DNA of 51,776 nt from a virus. Under the pieces are notes generated by a model, which ran no database searches, had not been told where the DNA came from, and saw only the letters and a program-made list of their open reading frames with translations. Position numbers and translations under genes: made by a program. The stretch covers positions 1 through 51,776 of the IMG/VR virus record IMGVR_UViG_3300025133_000153. One strand, written 5' to 3'. Below, in pieces: positions 42,180 to 49,913 of this stretch. Position 1 is the stretch's first letter. Each line of letters begins with the position of its first letter.

Positions 42180-42953
42180 TTACAGCGAGGCGTGTTCGGT
42201 GCGGAGTGTCTCGCGTTCCGACTCGCTCAAGCCTTGGAAAAGGCTGTCAGCGATCTTGCGATCTACTCGCTCCCGATCCGCCTTGGTACGGCGGTCCTGC
42301 ATCAGGTCAGCGTTCTCCGCCTTAAAGTCGCGTGAGACCGCCTTAAACTGCGGTGACCATTCCGCCTTGAGTGCCGATACTTGAGCCTCTAGGCTCGCGA
42401 TCTGCTCCCGTGGCGCGATGCAGTCCCCTACGGTGAAGCTGAAGGTTACACCCTCAACATCATAATGAACCGTTCGGAGATGGCGACTCTCATCGTACTC
42501 TAACGAGTCTACAACGCTTGAGGCGTAGCTTTTCAGCTTGCCCCACGATGTACCCTCCTCCGTTGCGACTTCCAAAAGGCTCGTAACGTTGAGCCCGTCT
42601 GTATCATAAGCGATACAAGTCGCTAGGTTCCTAAATGGCGCGTTCGCTTGTTGTACGAGGTTAAGAGCGCGTTCGGAGTAGTCCGCTAGGGCTTCCTCCG
42701 AATGTCCCTCATTCTCAGCAATTCTGCGACAGTCCGCAGGAATTACAACGTTCATAACGTCCATTAATTCATTGAACGATTGTTCGTGTAAATCCTCGCT
42801 AGAAAGCGTTTCAACCACCACCTCAAGCACCTTAGCGTTCCATGAAACCTTGGCATCGCTTGCAGGTACTGAAGCTGTAAGGTGGTTGTATGCTGACTGT
42901 CCTAGATCCTGAACTAATTCCCGACCTTGGGAAACGATTTCAGAAATCGACAT
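42180..42953 (-). CDS. Moron-like protein of unknown function between terS and terL
   Basis: A 257-aa protein starting MSISEIVSQGRELVQDLG at ATG 42953 with AAGGAAGG upstream. It is acidic and mostly helical, with one beta-like segment (HYDVEGVTFSFTVGDCIAP) and a C-terminal coiled coil (EQIASLEAQVSALKAEW; KADRERVDRKIADSLF). No family is recognised. It is a single-gene unit on the strand opposite the packaging genes, with its own terminator, a palindrome 33 bases before its start, and flanking inverted repeats. Sampled 60-base blocks are 55-63% G+C against about 38% just downstream. It is expected to be expressed independently, perhaps before the late genes. Confidence 0.75.
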   Translation of the reverse strand: MSISEIVSQGRELVQDLGQSAYNHLTASVPASDAKVSWNAKVLEVVVETLSSEDLHEQSFNELMDVMNVVIPADCRRIAENEGHSEEALADYSERALNLVQQANAPFRNLATCIAYDTDGLNVTSLLEVATEEGTSWGKLKSYASSVVDSLEYDESRHLRTVHYDVEGVTFSFTVGDCIAPREQIASLEAQVSALKAEWSPQFKAVSRDFKAENADLMQDRRTKADRERVDRKIADSLFQGLSESERETLRTEHASL

Positions 42954-42985
42954 AAGTCCTTCCTTTAGAAAAAGAGATAAAGCAA

Positions 42986-42997
42986 CTTTCACGAAAG
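42986..42997. promoter_or_regulatory. Operator-like site 3 before the cassette gene
   Basis: CTTTCACGAAAG matches the CTTTC-NN-GAAAG core, with a non-symmetric centre. It lies 33 bases upstream of the reverse-strand start codon, where a repressor could block transcription. Confidence 0.6.
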
Positions 42998-43019
42998 AAG
43001 GACCGCCACCGCTAGGAAG
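42997..43019. repeat. Right inverted repeat of the cassette
   Basis: GAAGGACCGCCA and CTAGGAAG separated by CCG; the reverse complement matches 42149-42170 at 20 positions. It directly abuts operator-like site 3. Confidence 0.9.
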
Positions 43020-43024
43020 TAACC

Positions 43025-43154
43025 AAGTCTAGTCAGACTTCGCGGTTTCTATTCTCACTCTTTGGTGAGCATTTACCGTTCAGGCTACGAAACAAAGCTA
43101 CGCTAGGTCGGGCTATGGGTCAAGGACTGTAAGTCATTGCTAGACAATGACTTA
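43025..43154. other. Non-coding stretch with three hairpins
   Basis: Stems: AAGTCT/AGACTT (43025-43040), CTCAC/GTGAG (43054-43069) and TAAGTCATTG/CAATGACTTA (43130-43154, ten perfect pairs, loop CTAGA). No convincing gene lies in 42998-43312. The last hairpin and the terminator at 43244 could bound a small RNA. Confidence 0.55.
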
Positions 43155-43243
43155 GCAAACGATAACAAGCCAATATTACCACACCTTACCATATATGACC
43201 AAATCCATACCCGAACAGAACCCGAAACCGTAGAAAAGCCGAA

Positions 43244-43272
43244 GGGGGTATCCCGGACCCCCCCTTTTTTTT
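43244..43272 (+). terminator. Intrinsic terminator (rightward)
   Basis: GGGGGT (43244-43249) and ACCCCC (43257-43262) form the stem, followed by CC and eight T. It could end transcripts entering from terS, which would run antisense to the cassette gene. Confidence 0.8.
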
Positions 43273-43312
43273 CGCGCCCTCCGCGCCTGGGGAAAGGACG
43301 GTTTTGCACGTT

Positions 43313-43675
43313 CTATGGTATGATTTCATACTTTGCCATGTGTTCCCCTATTGCGATAACGCATCTTGCTAGATTAAACCATCTTCTACATGATGGGTCT
43401 TCACCTTTTTCGATGAAGTAATCGTCTATGATGTCTGATGGCGTTTTGCCTTTTGCTCTCAATTTATTTTTACTATGTCGTTCAAAGTGGTCTGGATATG
43501 CGGCCAGGTAATCTTCGCTCGACCATTTTTCATCTTTGTCTCTAAGAATTCTATTTTTGAATTTATGAATCTGGTATGCTTCGGCGGCTTGGTTGATGAC
43601 AATTTCTTCTTCTCGTGTAATCCGATATTTCGGAAGTACGTTCTCAAAAGTGTCGTTTTCGTTTTCGTGATACAT
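43313..43675 (-). CDS. Hypothetical protein before terL
   Basis: A 120-aa, AT-rich frame. The product is charged and largely helical (ITREEEIVINQAAEAYQIHKFKNRIL, then SEDYLAAYPDHFERHSKNKLRAKG and SDIIDDYFIEKGED). It looks like a genuine soluble protein but has no recognised motif, and the ribosome site before ATG 43675 is weak. It faces terL across a repeat-rich region and may be a regulator of it, which is only a guess. Confidence 0.55.
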   Translation of the reverse strand: MYHENENDTFENVLPKYRITREEEIVINQAAEAYQIHKFKNRILRDKDEKWSSEDYLAAYPDHFERHSKNKLRAKGKTPSDIIDDYFIEKGEDPSCRRWFNLARCVIAIGEHMAKYEIIP

Positions 43676-43681
43676 CTAGGT

Positions 43682-43700
43682 TCTATCTAGCTGGTATAAT
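43682..43700 (+). promoter_or_regulatory. Extended -10 promoter candidate upstream of terL, copy 1
   Basis: TGGTATAAT is a consensus extended -10 element. It ends the 17-base direct repeat TCTATCTAGCTGGTATA, whose second copy starts at 43737. Confidence 0.6.
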
Positions 43701-43736
43701 CTAGGTTTTTTAGTATTGGTATTTATCTGGTCTAGC

Positions 43737-43753
43737 TCTATCTAACTGGTATA
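43737..43753 (+). promoter_or_regulatory. Extended -10 promoter candidate upstream of terL, copy 2
   Basis: TCTATCTAACTGGTATA differs from copy 1 at one base and is 55 bases downstream; it runs into TATACT. Tandem promoters for the head operon are likely. Confidence 0.55.
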
Positions 43754-43769
43754 TACTAGTACTAGTATA
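43752..43769. promoter_or_regulatory. 18-bp palindrome overlapping promoter copy 2
   Basis: TATACTAGTACTAGTATA is perfectly self-complementary and overlaps the -10 region of the second promoter candidate, a good operator position. Confidence 0.6.
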
Positions 43770-43780
43770 GGGAGGGGTAT

Positions 43781-43815
43781 TTTTCTCAGGATAGGCCCCC
43801 CCTCTTTTCTCAGGA
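43781..43815 (+). repeat. Direct repeat in the terL leader
   Basis: TTTTCTCAGGA occurs at 43781-43791 and 43805-43815, with a C-rich run between that can pair with GAGGGG just upstream. A regulatory leader is possible. Confidence 0.55.
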
Positions 43816-43833
43816 AAATTTTTTGCATAATTT

Positions 43834-45327
43834 TTGAAAGTGGATATTGCTGCGATACAAAACCAGATCGGTTCACTGCCTGCTGAACGGCAGCATGAGA
43901 TTCTTTCGTTACTGGACGAATTATCGAATGCCCGTATCAGAGAGGAGTCGAACGAGGACTTCCTAGCATTCGTGAAAGAGGTCTGGCCTGCGTTTATTGA
44001 GGGCAACCACCATCGTGTGATGGCGGATGCTTTTAATCGTATTGCGTCAGGTGAACTGAAGCGTTTGATCATCAACATGCCTCCGCGTCATACCAAGTCG
44101 GAGTTCGCTTCACATCTCTTCCCGGCTTGGTACTTGGGAAAGTTTCCTGATCGTAAGGTAATTCAAACTGCTCATACAGCGGAACTCGCTGTTGGTTTCG
44201 GTCGTAAGGTTCGTAACCTCGTGGGCTCTGCTGAGTATGCCACGATCTTTCCGGGTGTAGCGTTGAGTGCGGACTCAAAGGCTGCGGGACGTTGGAACAC
44301 AAACAAGGAAGGAGATTACTTCGCTATCGGGGTAGGTGGTGCGGTAACGGGTAAAGGTGCTGATATTCTGATTGTCGATGACCCGCATTCTGAGCAGGAA
44401 GCGGCATTGAATGATCCTGATGTCTACAACAAAACTTACGAGTGGTACACTTCCGGTCCTCGCCAGAGGTTGCAGCCTGGTGGTGCGATCTGTTTGGTGA
44501 TGACGCGCTGGTCTCAAAAGGATTTAACGGGCAGCATACTCAAAGCTTCTATCCAGAGAGGCGGTGCTGACGAGTGGGAGATCATCGAACTACCCGCGAT
44601 CCTACCTAGCGGTAAGCCGTTGTGGCCTGGGTTCTGGCCGCTTGAACAGCTTGAGTCCCTGAAAGCAGAGCTTCCGGTTCCGAAATGGAGTGCTCAGTAT
44701 CAGCAAGATCCCACTTCCGAAGAAGGTGCGCTCATCAAGCGCGAGTGGTGGAAGGAATGGAAAGAGAAGAGACCGCCAAGCTGCGAGTTCGTGATCCAAT
44801 CGTGGGACACGGCGTTCCTTGCGAAGGAGACTGCCGATTACAGTGCTTGCACGACATGGGGCGTTTTCTATACGGAAGACGGTGATGCGAAGATTGTTCT
44901 GCTGGATGCGCTACAAGAACGACTAGAGTTTCCCGATCTGAAGGTCCGTGCGTATGAGATGTACAAGGAATACGAGCCCGATGCATTTATCGTGGAAGCG
45001 AAAGCGGCGGGTAGTCCCTTGATCTTTGAGCTTCGCAGAATCGGTATTCCCGTTTCGGAATACACGCCGGGTAGAGGCAAGGACAAGGTTGCTAGAGTGA
45101 ATGCAGTATCTGATCTCTTTTTTAGTGGGCACGTTTATGCTCCGAAGACCCGGTGGGCTGAAGAAGTGATAGAGCAGTTCGCGTCATTTCCGTTTGGCGA
45201 CCATGATGACTTGGTCGATTCCGCTACACAAGCGTTGATCAGATTCAGGCAGGGCGGCTTTATCAGTATGCACAGCGACTACCCGATGGACGAGTTGCTA
45301 CCAGGCCGCAAAGCAGACTATTATTGA
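43834..45327 (+). CDS. terL: Terminase large subunit
   Basis: A 497-aa packaging motor. ATPase: degenerate Walker A NMPPRHTKS (81-89) and Walker B DILIVDD (177-183). Nuclease: SWDTAF with Asp325, EAKAAGS with Glu388, and GDHDDLVDS with Asp459 and Asp462. It cuts the concatemer and pumps DNA through the portal. There is no in-frame ATG near the start: TTG 43834 or GTG 43840 must be used, an in-frame stop lies at 43828, and no clear ribosome site is present. Confidence 0.95.
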   Translation: MKVDIAAIQNQIGSLPAERQHEILSLLDELSNARIREESNEDFLAFVKEVWPAFIEGNHHRVMADAFNRIASGELKRLIINMPPRHTKSEFASHLFPAWYLGKFPDRKVIQTAHTAELAVGFGRKVRNLVGSAEYATIFPGVALSADSKAAGRWNTNKEGDYFAIGVGGAVTGKGADILIVDDPHSEQEAALNDPDVYNKTYEWYTSGPRQRLQPGGAICLVMTRWSQKDLTGSILKASIQRGGADEWEIIELPAILPSGKPLWPGFWPLEQLESLKAELPVPKWSAQYQQDPTSEEGALIKREWWKEWKEKRPPSCEFVIQSWDTAFLAKETADYSACTTWGVFYTEDGDAKIVLLDALQERLEFPDLKVRAYEMYKEYEPDAFIVEAKAAGSPLIFELRRIGIPVSEYTPGRGKDKVARVNAVSDLFFSGHVYAPKTRWAEEVIEQFASFPFGDHDDLVDSATQALIRFRQGGFISMHSDYPMDELLPGRKADYY

Positions 45328-45353
45328 TTCCAACCTAAGAGGGGGTAGTTGTT

Positions 45354-46262
45354 ATGATTGATATTCATCCAGTAGCAGAGAAGTTTCCGTTGTTGTTTGG
45401 TCGTGAGTATGAAGAGCTTGTTGAGGACATAAAGGATCGCGGCCAGCTACATCCCGTGGTGTTTCACGACAATCGATTGCTTGACGGACGTAACCGTGTC
45501 AGAGCGTGCACTGAGTTGGGCATCACACCCACGGAAATCGAATGGGATGCACCTGATGGTGTAACCGCTGGCGAGTGGATTGTCTCGACGAATCTTCAGC
45601 GCAGACATCTCACAAGTCAGCAACGTGCGATGATCGCGGCAGACCCCGATATCTTGGATATCTTGGAAGCGGAAGCTCGCGAAAGGCAGGGGACGCGGAT
45701 GGACTTAGATAACATTCAGGCAAAAATGCCTGAAGGTTCTCAGTCACGCGATGAAGCTGCTAAAACTTTTCAAACAAGCGCAAGATATGTGCAGGACGCG
45801 AAGAAGATACGGAAGCAGAAGCCGGAACTTGTAGAACCTGTGATCAATGGAACACTGTCATTGAAAGAAGCAAAAAAGAAAGTCGAGAGTGCTGAGTTGG
45901 ACGAAGTGCTCAAAAAGATAAACAAGGATGATCGCGGTGTGCTGTCCGATTTGGTTAATGAAGCGGAAACGAATCATACCCAAAAGTTGTCGATGGCAAT
46001 GCATTTGGCGGCTATGAGTCAGCCGGAGCGCACTCGTGTAAAGGTGCTGGCGCAGTCTAGTGATGAGTATGACCGGGATCTGGCTGCAACAACGGCTGCA
46101 CAGCTACCGCCTCCGATCCCCGCCGACATCAAAATCGTATTGGCTATCCGTTCTGTAGCTACGCAGCGTAGGAATGGTTTGGCTAAATTGGACCCCAAGC
46201 ACCGCTGGCTACCGGAGCTTGATACCATTATTGAGCGTCTCACAAACCTGATGGAGAGTTAA
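45354..46262 (+). CDS. ParB/Srx-like domain protein
   Basis: A 302-aa protein with EYEELVEDIKDRGQLHPVVFHDNRLLDGRNRVRACTELG (about 18-57), the N-terminal ParB fold, followed by WIVSTNLQRRHLTSQQRAMI and a helix-turn-helix region (DEAAKTFQTSARYVQDAKKI). The family binds nucleotides and DNA; phage copies next to terminase are common and may act in DNA processing, packaging or regulation. GAGGGGG lies upstream of the ATG. Confidence 0.8.
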   Translation: MIDIHPVAEKFPLLFGREYEELVEDIKDRGQLHPVVFHDNRLLDGRNRVRACTELGITPTEIEWDAPDGVTAGEWIVSTNLQRRHLTSQQRAMIAADPDILDILEAEARERQGTRMDLDNIQAKMPEGSQSRDEAAKTFQTSARYVQDAKKIRKQKPELVEPVINGTLSLKEAKKKVESAELDEVLKKINKDDRGVLSDLVNEAETNHTQKLSMAMHLAAMSQPERTRVKVLAQSSDEYDRDLAATTAAQLPPPIPADIKIVLAIRSVATQRRNGLAKLDPKHRWLPELDTIIERLTNLMES

Positions 46263-46263
46263 A

Positions 46264-46698
46264 ATGTCAGAACAACTAGATTCCTTTTCCAACGAGTATG
46301 TGCCGGATAGAGAGGTTTTAATGGCCGACACACTGGATTTTGCCGCGATTGTCGATGACGTTCAATCAGATGGTGTGGGGCACACAAAGGCGGATGTTGC
46401 ACGATGCATTGTCAGGGGAGGAATAGACTTGATGGAAGCTGGGCATTATCCTGAATGGGTTAAGGGTGGAATGCGAGCCCTTGTGGACAAGGGTTTGGAT
46501 GGCGTATACAGCCGTCGTGATGAGCAGGGATTGCTGCTGTGTCCTGCGGTTAATGCGAAACATGAAAGAAAATTGGAAAAATTTATGGATAGGCAGGATT
46601 ATCAGTATGTCATGCAGTCGCTATTGGATTCAATAGACCAGCGGACAGACAGATACCGGATGTGGAAAGATCGTCACGATATGCGCTTTGGAATTTGA
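46264..46698 (+). CDS. Hypothetical protein between ParB-like gene and portal
   Basis: A 144-aa protein starting one base after the ParB-like stop, with GGAGAG upstream. It has an acidic start, a helical middle (DVARCIVRGGIDLMEAGHYPEWVKGGMRALV) and a charged helical end (DRQDYQYVMQSLLDSIDQRTDRYRMWKDRH). No family is recognised. Its place in the packaging operon suggests a head-assembly or DNA-processing accessory. Confidence 0.65.
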   Translation: MSEQLDSFSNEYVPDREVLMADTLDFAAIVDDVQSDGVGHTKADVARCIVRGGIDLMEAGHYPEWVKGGMRALVDKGLDGVYSRRDEQGLLLCPAVNAKHERKLEKFMDRQDYQYVMQSLLDSIDQRTDRYRMWKDRHDMRFGI

Positions 46699-46710
46699 TG
46701 GAGACTGTAA

Positions 46711-49266
46711 ATGGCTGTAGATAAACCTCTCAACGGGATTCTCGACCAAGATGATTTCGATATGGGTCCAGAGGGGCTTATGGTCGCTGAAGAGGAAATG
46801 CCTATTGGCGACTCTTTAGTTACCGAATTGGAAGACGGCGGCGTCGAGATTGATTTCGATCCCATGGCAGATCTCATGGGAGCCGGAACAGAAGAGTTTG
46901 ATTCCAACTTGGCGGAGCATATCGATGATGATGAACTCCGCACTTTGGCACTCGACTGCATCGCAATGTTCGAGTCCGATAAGAGCAGCCGTTCGGACTG
47001 GGAGGAAACGTATAAGGAAGGTCTCGACCAGCTAGGTCTTGAGATCGAAGATCGTACTACCCCGTGGGCTGGAGCCTGCGGGGTATTCCACCCCATGCTT
47101 TCCGAAGCCGTGGTACGGTTCCAGGCGCAGACGATTCAGGAAATCATGCCAGCCAAGGGTCCGGTCAAAACACAGATCTGGGGTGTTCTTACCGATGACC
47201 GGGAAGAGCAAGCACGGCGTGTTCAAGAATATATGAACTATCAGCTTATCGAAGTGATGACCGAATATCGGTCTGAAACCGAAAAGCTTTTGTTCAGCCT
47301 GCCACTTGCTGGCTCTGCATTTCGCAAAATCTATTTCGATCCTTCGCTGGGCAGACCGACTTCGATGTTTATTCCGGCGGAAGATTTTGTTGTGGCGTAT
47401 AATGAATCTGAATTGGAACAGGCAGAACGCTATACCCATGTTATGAACAGGAGCACCAATCAGGTAAGAAAACTACAAGTCAGTGGCTTTTATCGTGATG
47501 TGGAACTCACTGCTTCACATATCGAAGACAATCCAATCACAAGCAAGTTCAACGAGATCGGTGGCGTCAGCCCTTCGTGGGATGATGACGAGCGACACCA
47601 GCTTCTTGAAATGCATTGTGATATTGATGTACCAGGGTTTGAAGACCCCGATGGAGTTGCACTGCCTTACGTTGTAACTATCGATAAGAGCAGTTCCACG
47701 ATTCTATCGATTTACAGGAACTGGGCCGAAGACGATCCACATCGAATAAAGAAACAACATTTCGTCCACTACGGATACGTTCCTGGGATCGGGTTTTACA
47801 ATCTTGGATTGATACACATGATCGGTGGACTCGCGAAGTCAGCGACGAGTCTGCTGCGTCAACTCGTTGATGCGGGCACTTTGTCCAACTTGCCTGGGGG
47901 ATTGAAAACCCGTGGGTTGAGAATCAAGGGCGATGATACGCCCATTATGCCGGGAGAATTTAGGGATGTCGATGTTCCGGGCGGCGTTATCAGGGACAAC
48001 ATCACCTTCCTTCCTTATAAAGAGCCTTCTTCGGTCTTATACCAATTGCTGGGTAACATCGTGGAGGAAGGCAGACGCTTTGCGTCTATGGCTGACCTCA
48101 AAGTAGCAGACATGAATCAGGAAGCTCCTGTCGGAACCACTCTTGCAATCATGGAACGGGCAATGAAAGTGCAGTCTGCTATTCAGGCTAGAATTCACGC
48201 CAGCCTGAAACAGGAGTATAAGATTCTTTCTGAGGTGATCCGCGACTATACATCCCCGGATTATCCTTATGAGACCGAAGAAGGGGAGGGTATTAAACTT
48301 GAAGACTTTGATGATCGTATTGATGTTGTGCCTGTTTCGGACCCCAATGCGGCCACTATGGCACAACGGATCATGCAATACCAAGCGGCAATGCAATTAG
48401 CGCAGCAGTCGCCCGGTCTTTACGACCTGCCGTTGCTGCACCGTGAAATGATGGATTTGATTGGTATTCCGAATGCGGACAAGATCGTGCCGATGCCGGA
48501 TGAGATCCATCCGACAGATCCGGTTAGTGAGAATGAAGACATTCTGACGCTGAAGCCTGTCAAGGCGTTTGAGTATCAAGATCATGAGGCTCATATGAAG
48601 GTGCACATGGTACTCAAAAATGATCCGCAAATTAAAGAACAGATGCAGAATAATAAAATGGGCGGCGCAATCAATGCTGCCCTGGATTCGCATATTCGCG
48701 AACACTTGGCATTTATCTTCCGCGATCAGATTGAAGAAGAGCTTGGTGTTCCGCTTCCGCCGACTAACCAGCCGTTGCCTGAAGAAGTCGAAAAGAGACT
48801 TAGCGCACTTATTGCTGAAGCGGCAGAACAGATGCTGGGTAAAAAGCAGGCCAAGGCTAAAGCAGAGAAAGATGCGAAGATGCAGAAAGATCCTGTCGTG
48901 CAGCAGCGCGAAAAGGAATTACAGATCAGGCAGCAGGATGTTCAACGCAAGGCTCAGGCAGATCAGGCCAAGTCGCAGTTGGAACAGCAAAAGCTTGCGG
49001 CTACGCAGCAGTCGAACCAAGAAAAGCAACAGCTTGAGCGAGAGAAGATCGCTGCTAAGGAGCGTTCTGATTCTGCTGCGCTGGAACAAGATCGTGAAGA
49101 GATGTTGCTTAAAGCTCAACTAGATCAAGAAGAGTTTAACGCTGAAAAAGAGATTGAGGGTATGAAGCTTAATTTGGAGCAGGAAAAGTTTGATGCTGAA
49201 CAGGAAATTGAAGGCGTGAAGCTTAATTTGAGTATGCAGAAGGAAGAGGAAAGTAAGGATGAGTGA
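46711..49266 (+). CDS. Portal protein
   Basis: An 851-aa protein. The body (DWEETYKEGLDQLGLEIEDRTTPWAGACGVFHPML; LPLAGSAFRKIYFDP; GRRFASMADLKVADMNQEAPVGTTLAIMERA) is typical of large portals of P22-like and marine podoviruses. The last 150 residues form a long Gln/Glu/Lys-rich helix, comparable to the barrel extension of P22 gp1. Twelve copies form the channel at the packaging vertex. It overlaps the next gene by eight bases. Confidence 0.9.
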   Translation: MAVDKPLNGILDQDDFDMGPEGLMVAEEEMPIGDSLVTELEDGGVEIDFDPMADLMGAGTEEFDSNLAEHIDDDELRTLALDCIAMFESDKSSRSDWEETYKEGLDQLGLEIEDRTTPWAGACGVFHPMLSEAVVRFQAQTIQEIMPAKGPVKTQIWGVLTDDREEQARRVQEYMNYQLIEVMTEYRSETEKLLFSLPLAGSAFRKIYFDPSLGRPTSMFIPAEDFVVAYNESELEQAERYTHVMNRSTNQVRKLQVSGFYRDVELTASHIEDNPITSKFNEIGGVSPSWDDDERHQLLEMHCDIDVPGFEDPDGVALPYVVTIDKSSSTILSIYRNWAEDDPHRIKKQHFVHYGYVPGIGFYNLGLIHMIGGLAKSATSLLRQLVDAGTLSNLPGGLKTRGLRIKGDDTPIMPGEFRDVDVPGGVIRDNITFLPYKEPSSVLYQLLGNIVEEGRRFASMADLKVADMNQEAPVGTTLAIMERAMKVQSAIQARIHASLKQEYKILSEVIRDYTSPDYPYETEEGEGIKLEDFDDRIDVVPVSDPNAATMAQRIMQYQAAMQLAQQSPGLYDLPLLHREMMDLIGIPNADKIVPMPDEIHPTDPVSENEDILTLKPVKAFEYQDHEAHMKVHMVLKNDPQIKEQMQNNKMGGAINAALDSHIREHLAFIFRDQIEEELGVPLPPTNQPLPEEVEKRLSALIAEAAEQMLGKKQAKAKAEKDAKMQKDPVVQQREKELQIRQQDVQRKAQADQAKSQLEQQKLAATQQSNQEKQQLEREKIAAKERSDSAALEQDREEMLLKAQLDQEEFNAEKEIEGMKLNLEQEKFDAEQEIEGVKLNLSMQKEEESKDE

Positions 49267-49453
49267 CGATATTCTTTCGTTGCTCAGAAAAAAATTAAGA
49301 AATCAAATGAACGAAATAGCTGATCATCTTGCCCTGGGTTCAGCTAAAGATATGGAAGAGTACCGTAAGATGTGCGGTATCATTGAGGGGTTGGCTTGGG
49401 CAGAACGTGAAGTTATTGATATAGAAGATAGACTGAATACAGATTCTTTTTAG
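49259..49453 (+). CDS. Small helical head-region protein
   Basis: A 64-aa protein: LLRKKLRNQMNEIADHLALGSAKDMEEYRKMCGIIEGLAWAEREVIDIEDRL. The pattern (helix, LALG-A-D-EYRK, GIIEGLA-AEREV-D) is common just downstream of portals in marine phages. It overlaps the portal stop. Probably a minor head or assembly factor; function not established. Confidence 0.75.
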   Translation: MSDDILSLLRKKLRNQMNEIADHLALGSAKDMEEYRKMCGIIEGLAWAEREVIDIEDRLNTDSF

Positions 49454-49501
49454 CAGGACGCAACGTCCGTTCGGGGCGCAACAATTCAACGAGAGGTCAT
49501 A

Positions 49502-49912
49502 GTGGCTACACTCGCAAAAGAAGTTCTGGATCAGATGGTCCTGCCTGAAGAAGAGGCAGGAGAGGACGGACCCCGCTACGCATCGCAATTACCGGAGCCA
49601 AAAGGCTACAAACTCTTAATTGCACTCCCCGAAATTGAAGAAGCCACTGAAGGTGGCATCATAAAGTCAGCACAGTCCCAGCACGAAGAGTCAATTGCCA
49701 CCGTTGTGGGCTGGGTTATGTCGATGGGGCCGGATGCCTATGTCAATTATAACCGATTTCCTAATGGACCCTATTGTGAAGTGGGCGATTGGGTCGTTTT
49801 TAGGGCATTCAGCGGTACAAGACTGAAAATTCATGGAAAAGAATTCCGCTTAATCAACGATGACACTGTAGAGGCGGTCGTAGAAGACCCCAGAGGCGTG
49901 GAAAGGGCCTAA
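49502..49912 (+). CDS. GroES-like co-chaperonin
   Basis: A 136-aa protein with PEPKGYKLLIALPEIEEATEGGIIKSA, ATVVGWVMSMGPDAYVN and YCEVGDWVVFRAFSGTRLKI, the Cpn10 barrel pattern seen in many marine phage genomes beside head genes. It would cap a GroEL-type chaperonin for capsid protein folding, like T4 gp31. The start is GTG 49502 with GAGAGGT upstream. The mobile-loop segment (about 50-65) is short and differs from bacterial GroES. Confidence 0.85.
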   Translation: MATLAKEVLDQMVLPEEEAGEDGPRYASQLPEPKGYKLLIALPEIEEATEGGIIKSAQSQHEESIATVVGWVMSMGPDAYVNYNRFPNGPYCEVGDWVVFRAFSGTRLKIHGKEFRLINDDTVEAVVEDPRGVERA

Positions 49913-49913
49913 A

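Noticed and set aside
43137-43421. Rightward 94-aa reading frame
   Set aside because: It runs through the terminator GGGGGT...ACCCCC-T8, starts with TTG inside a hairpin and has no ribosome site.
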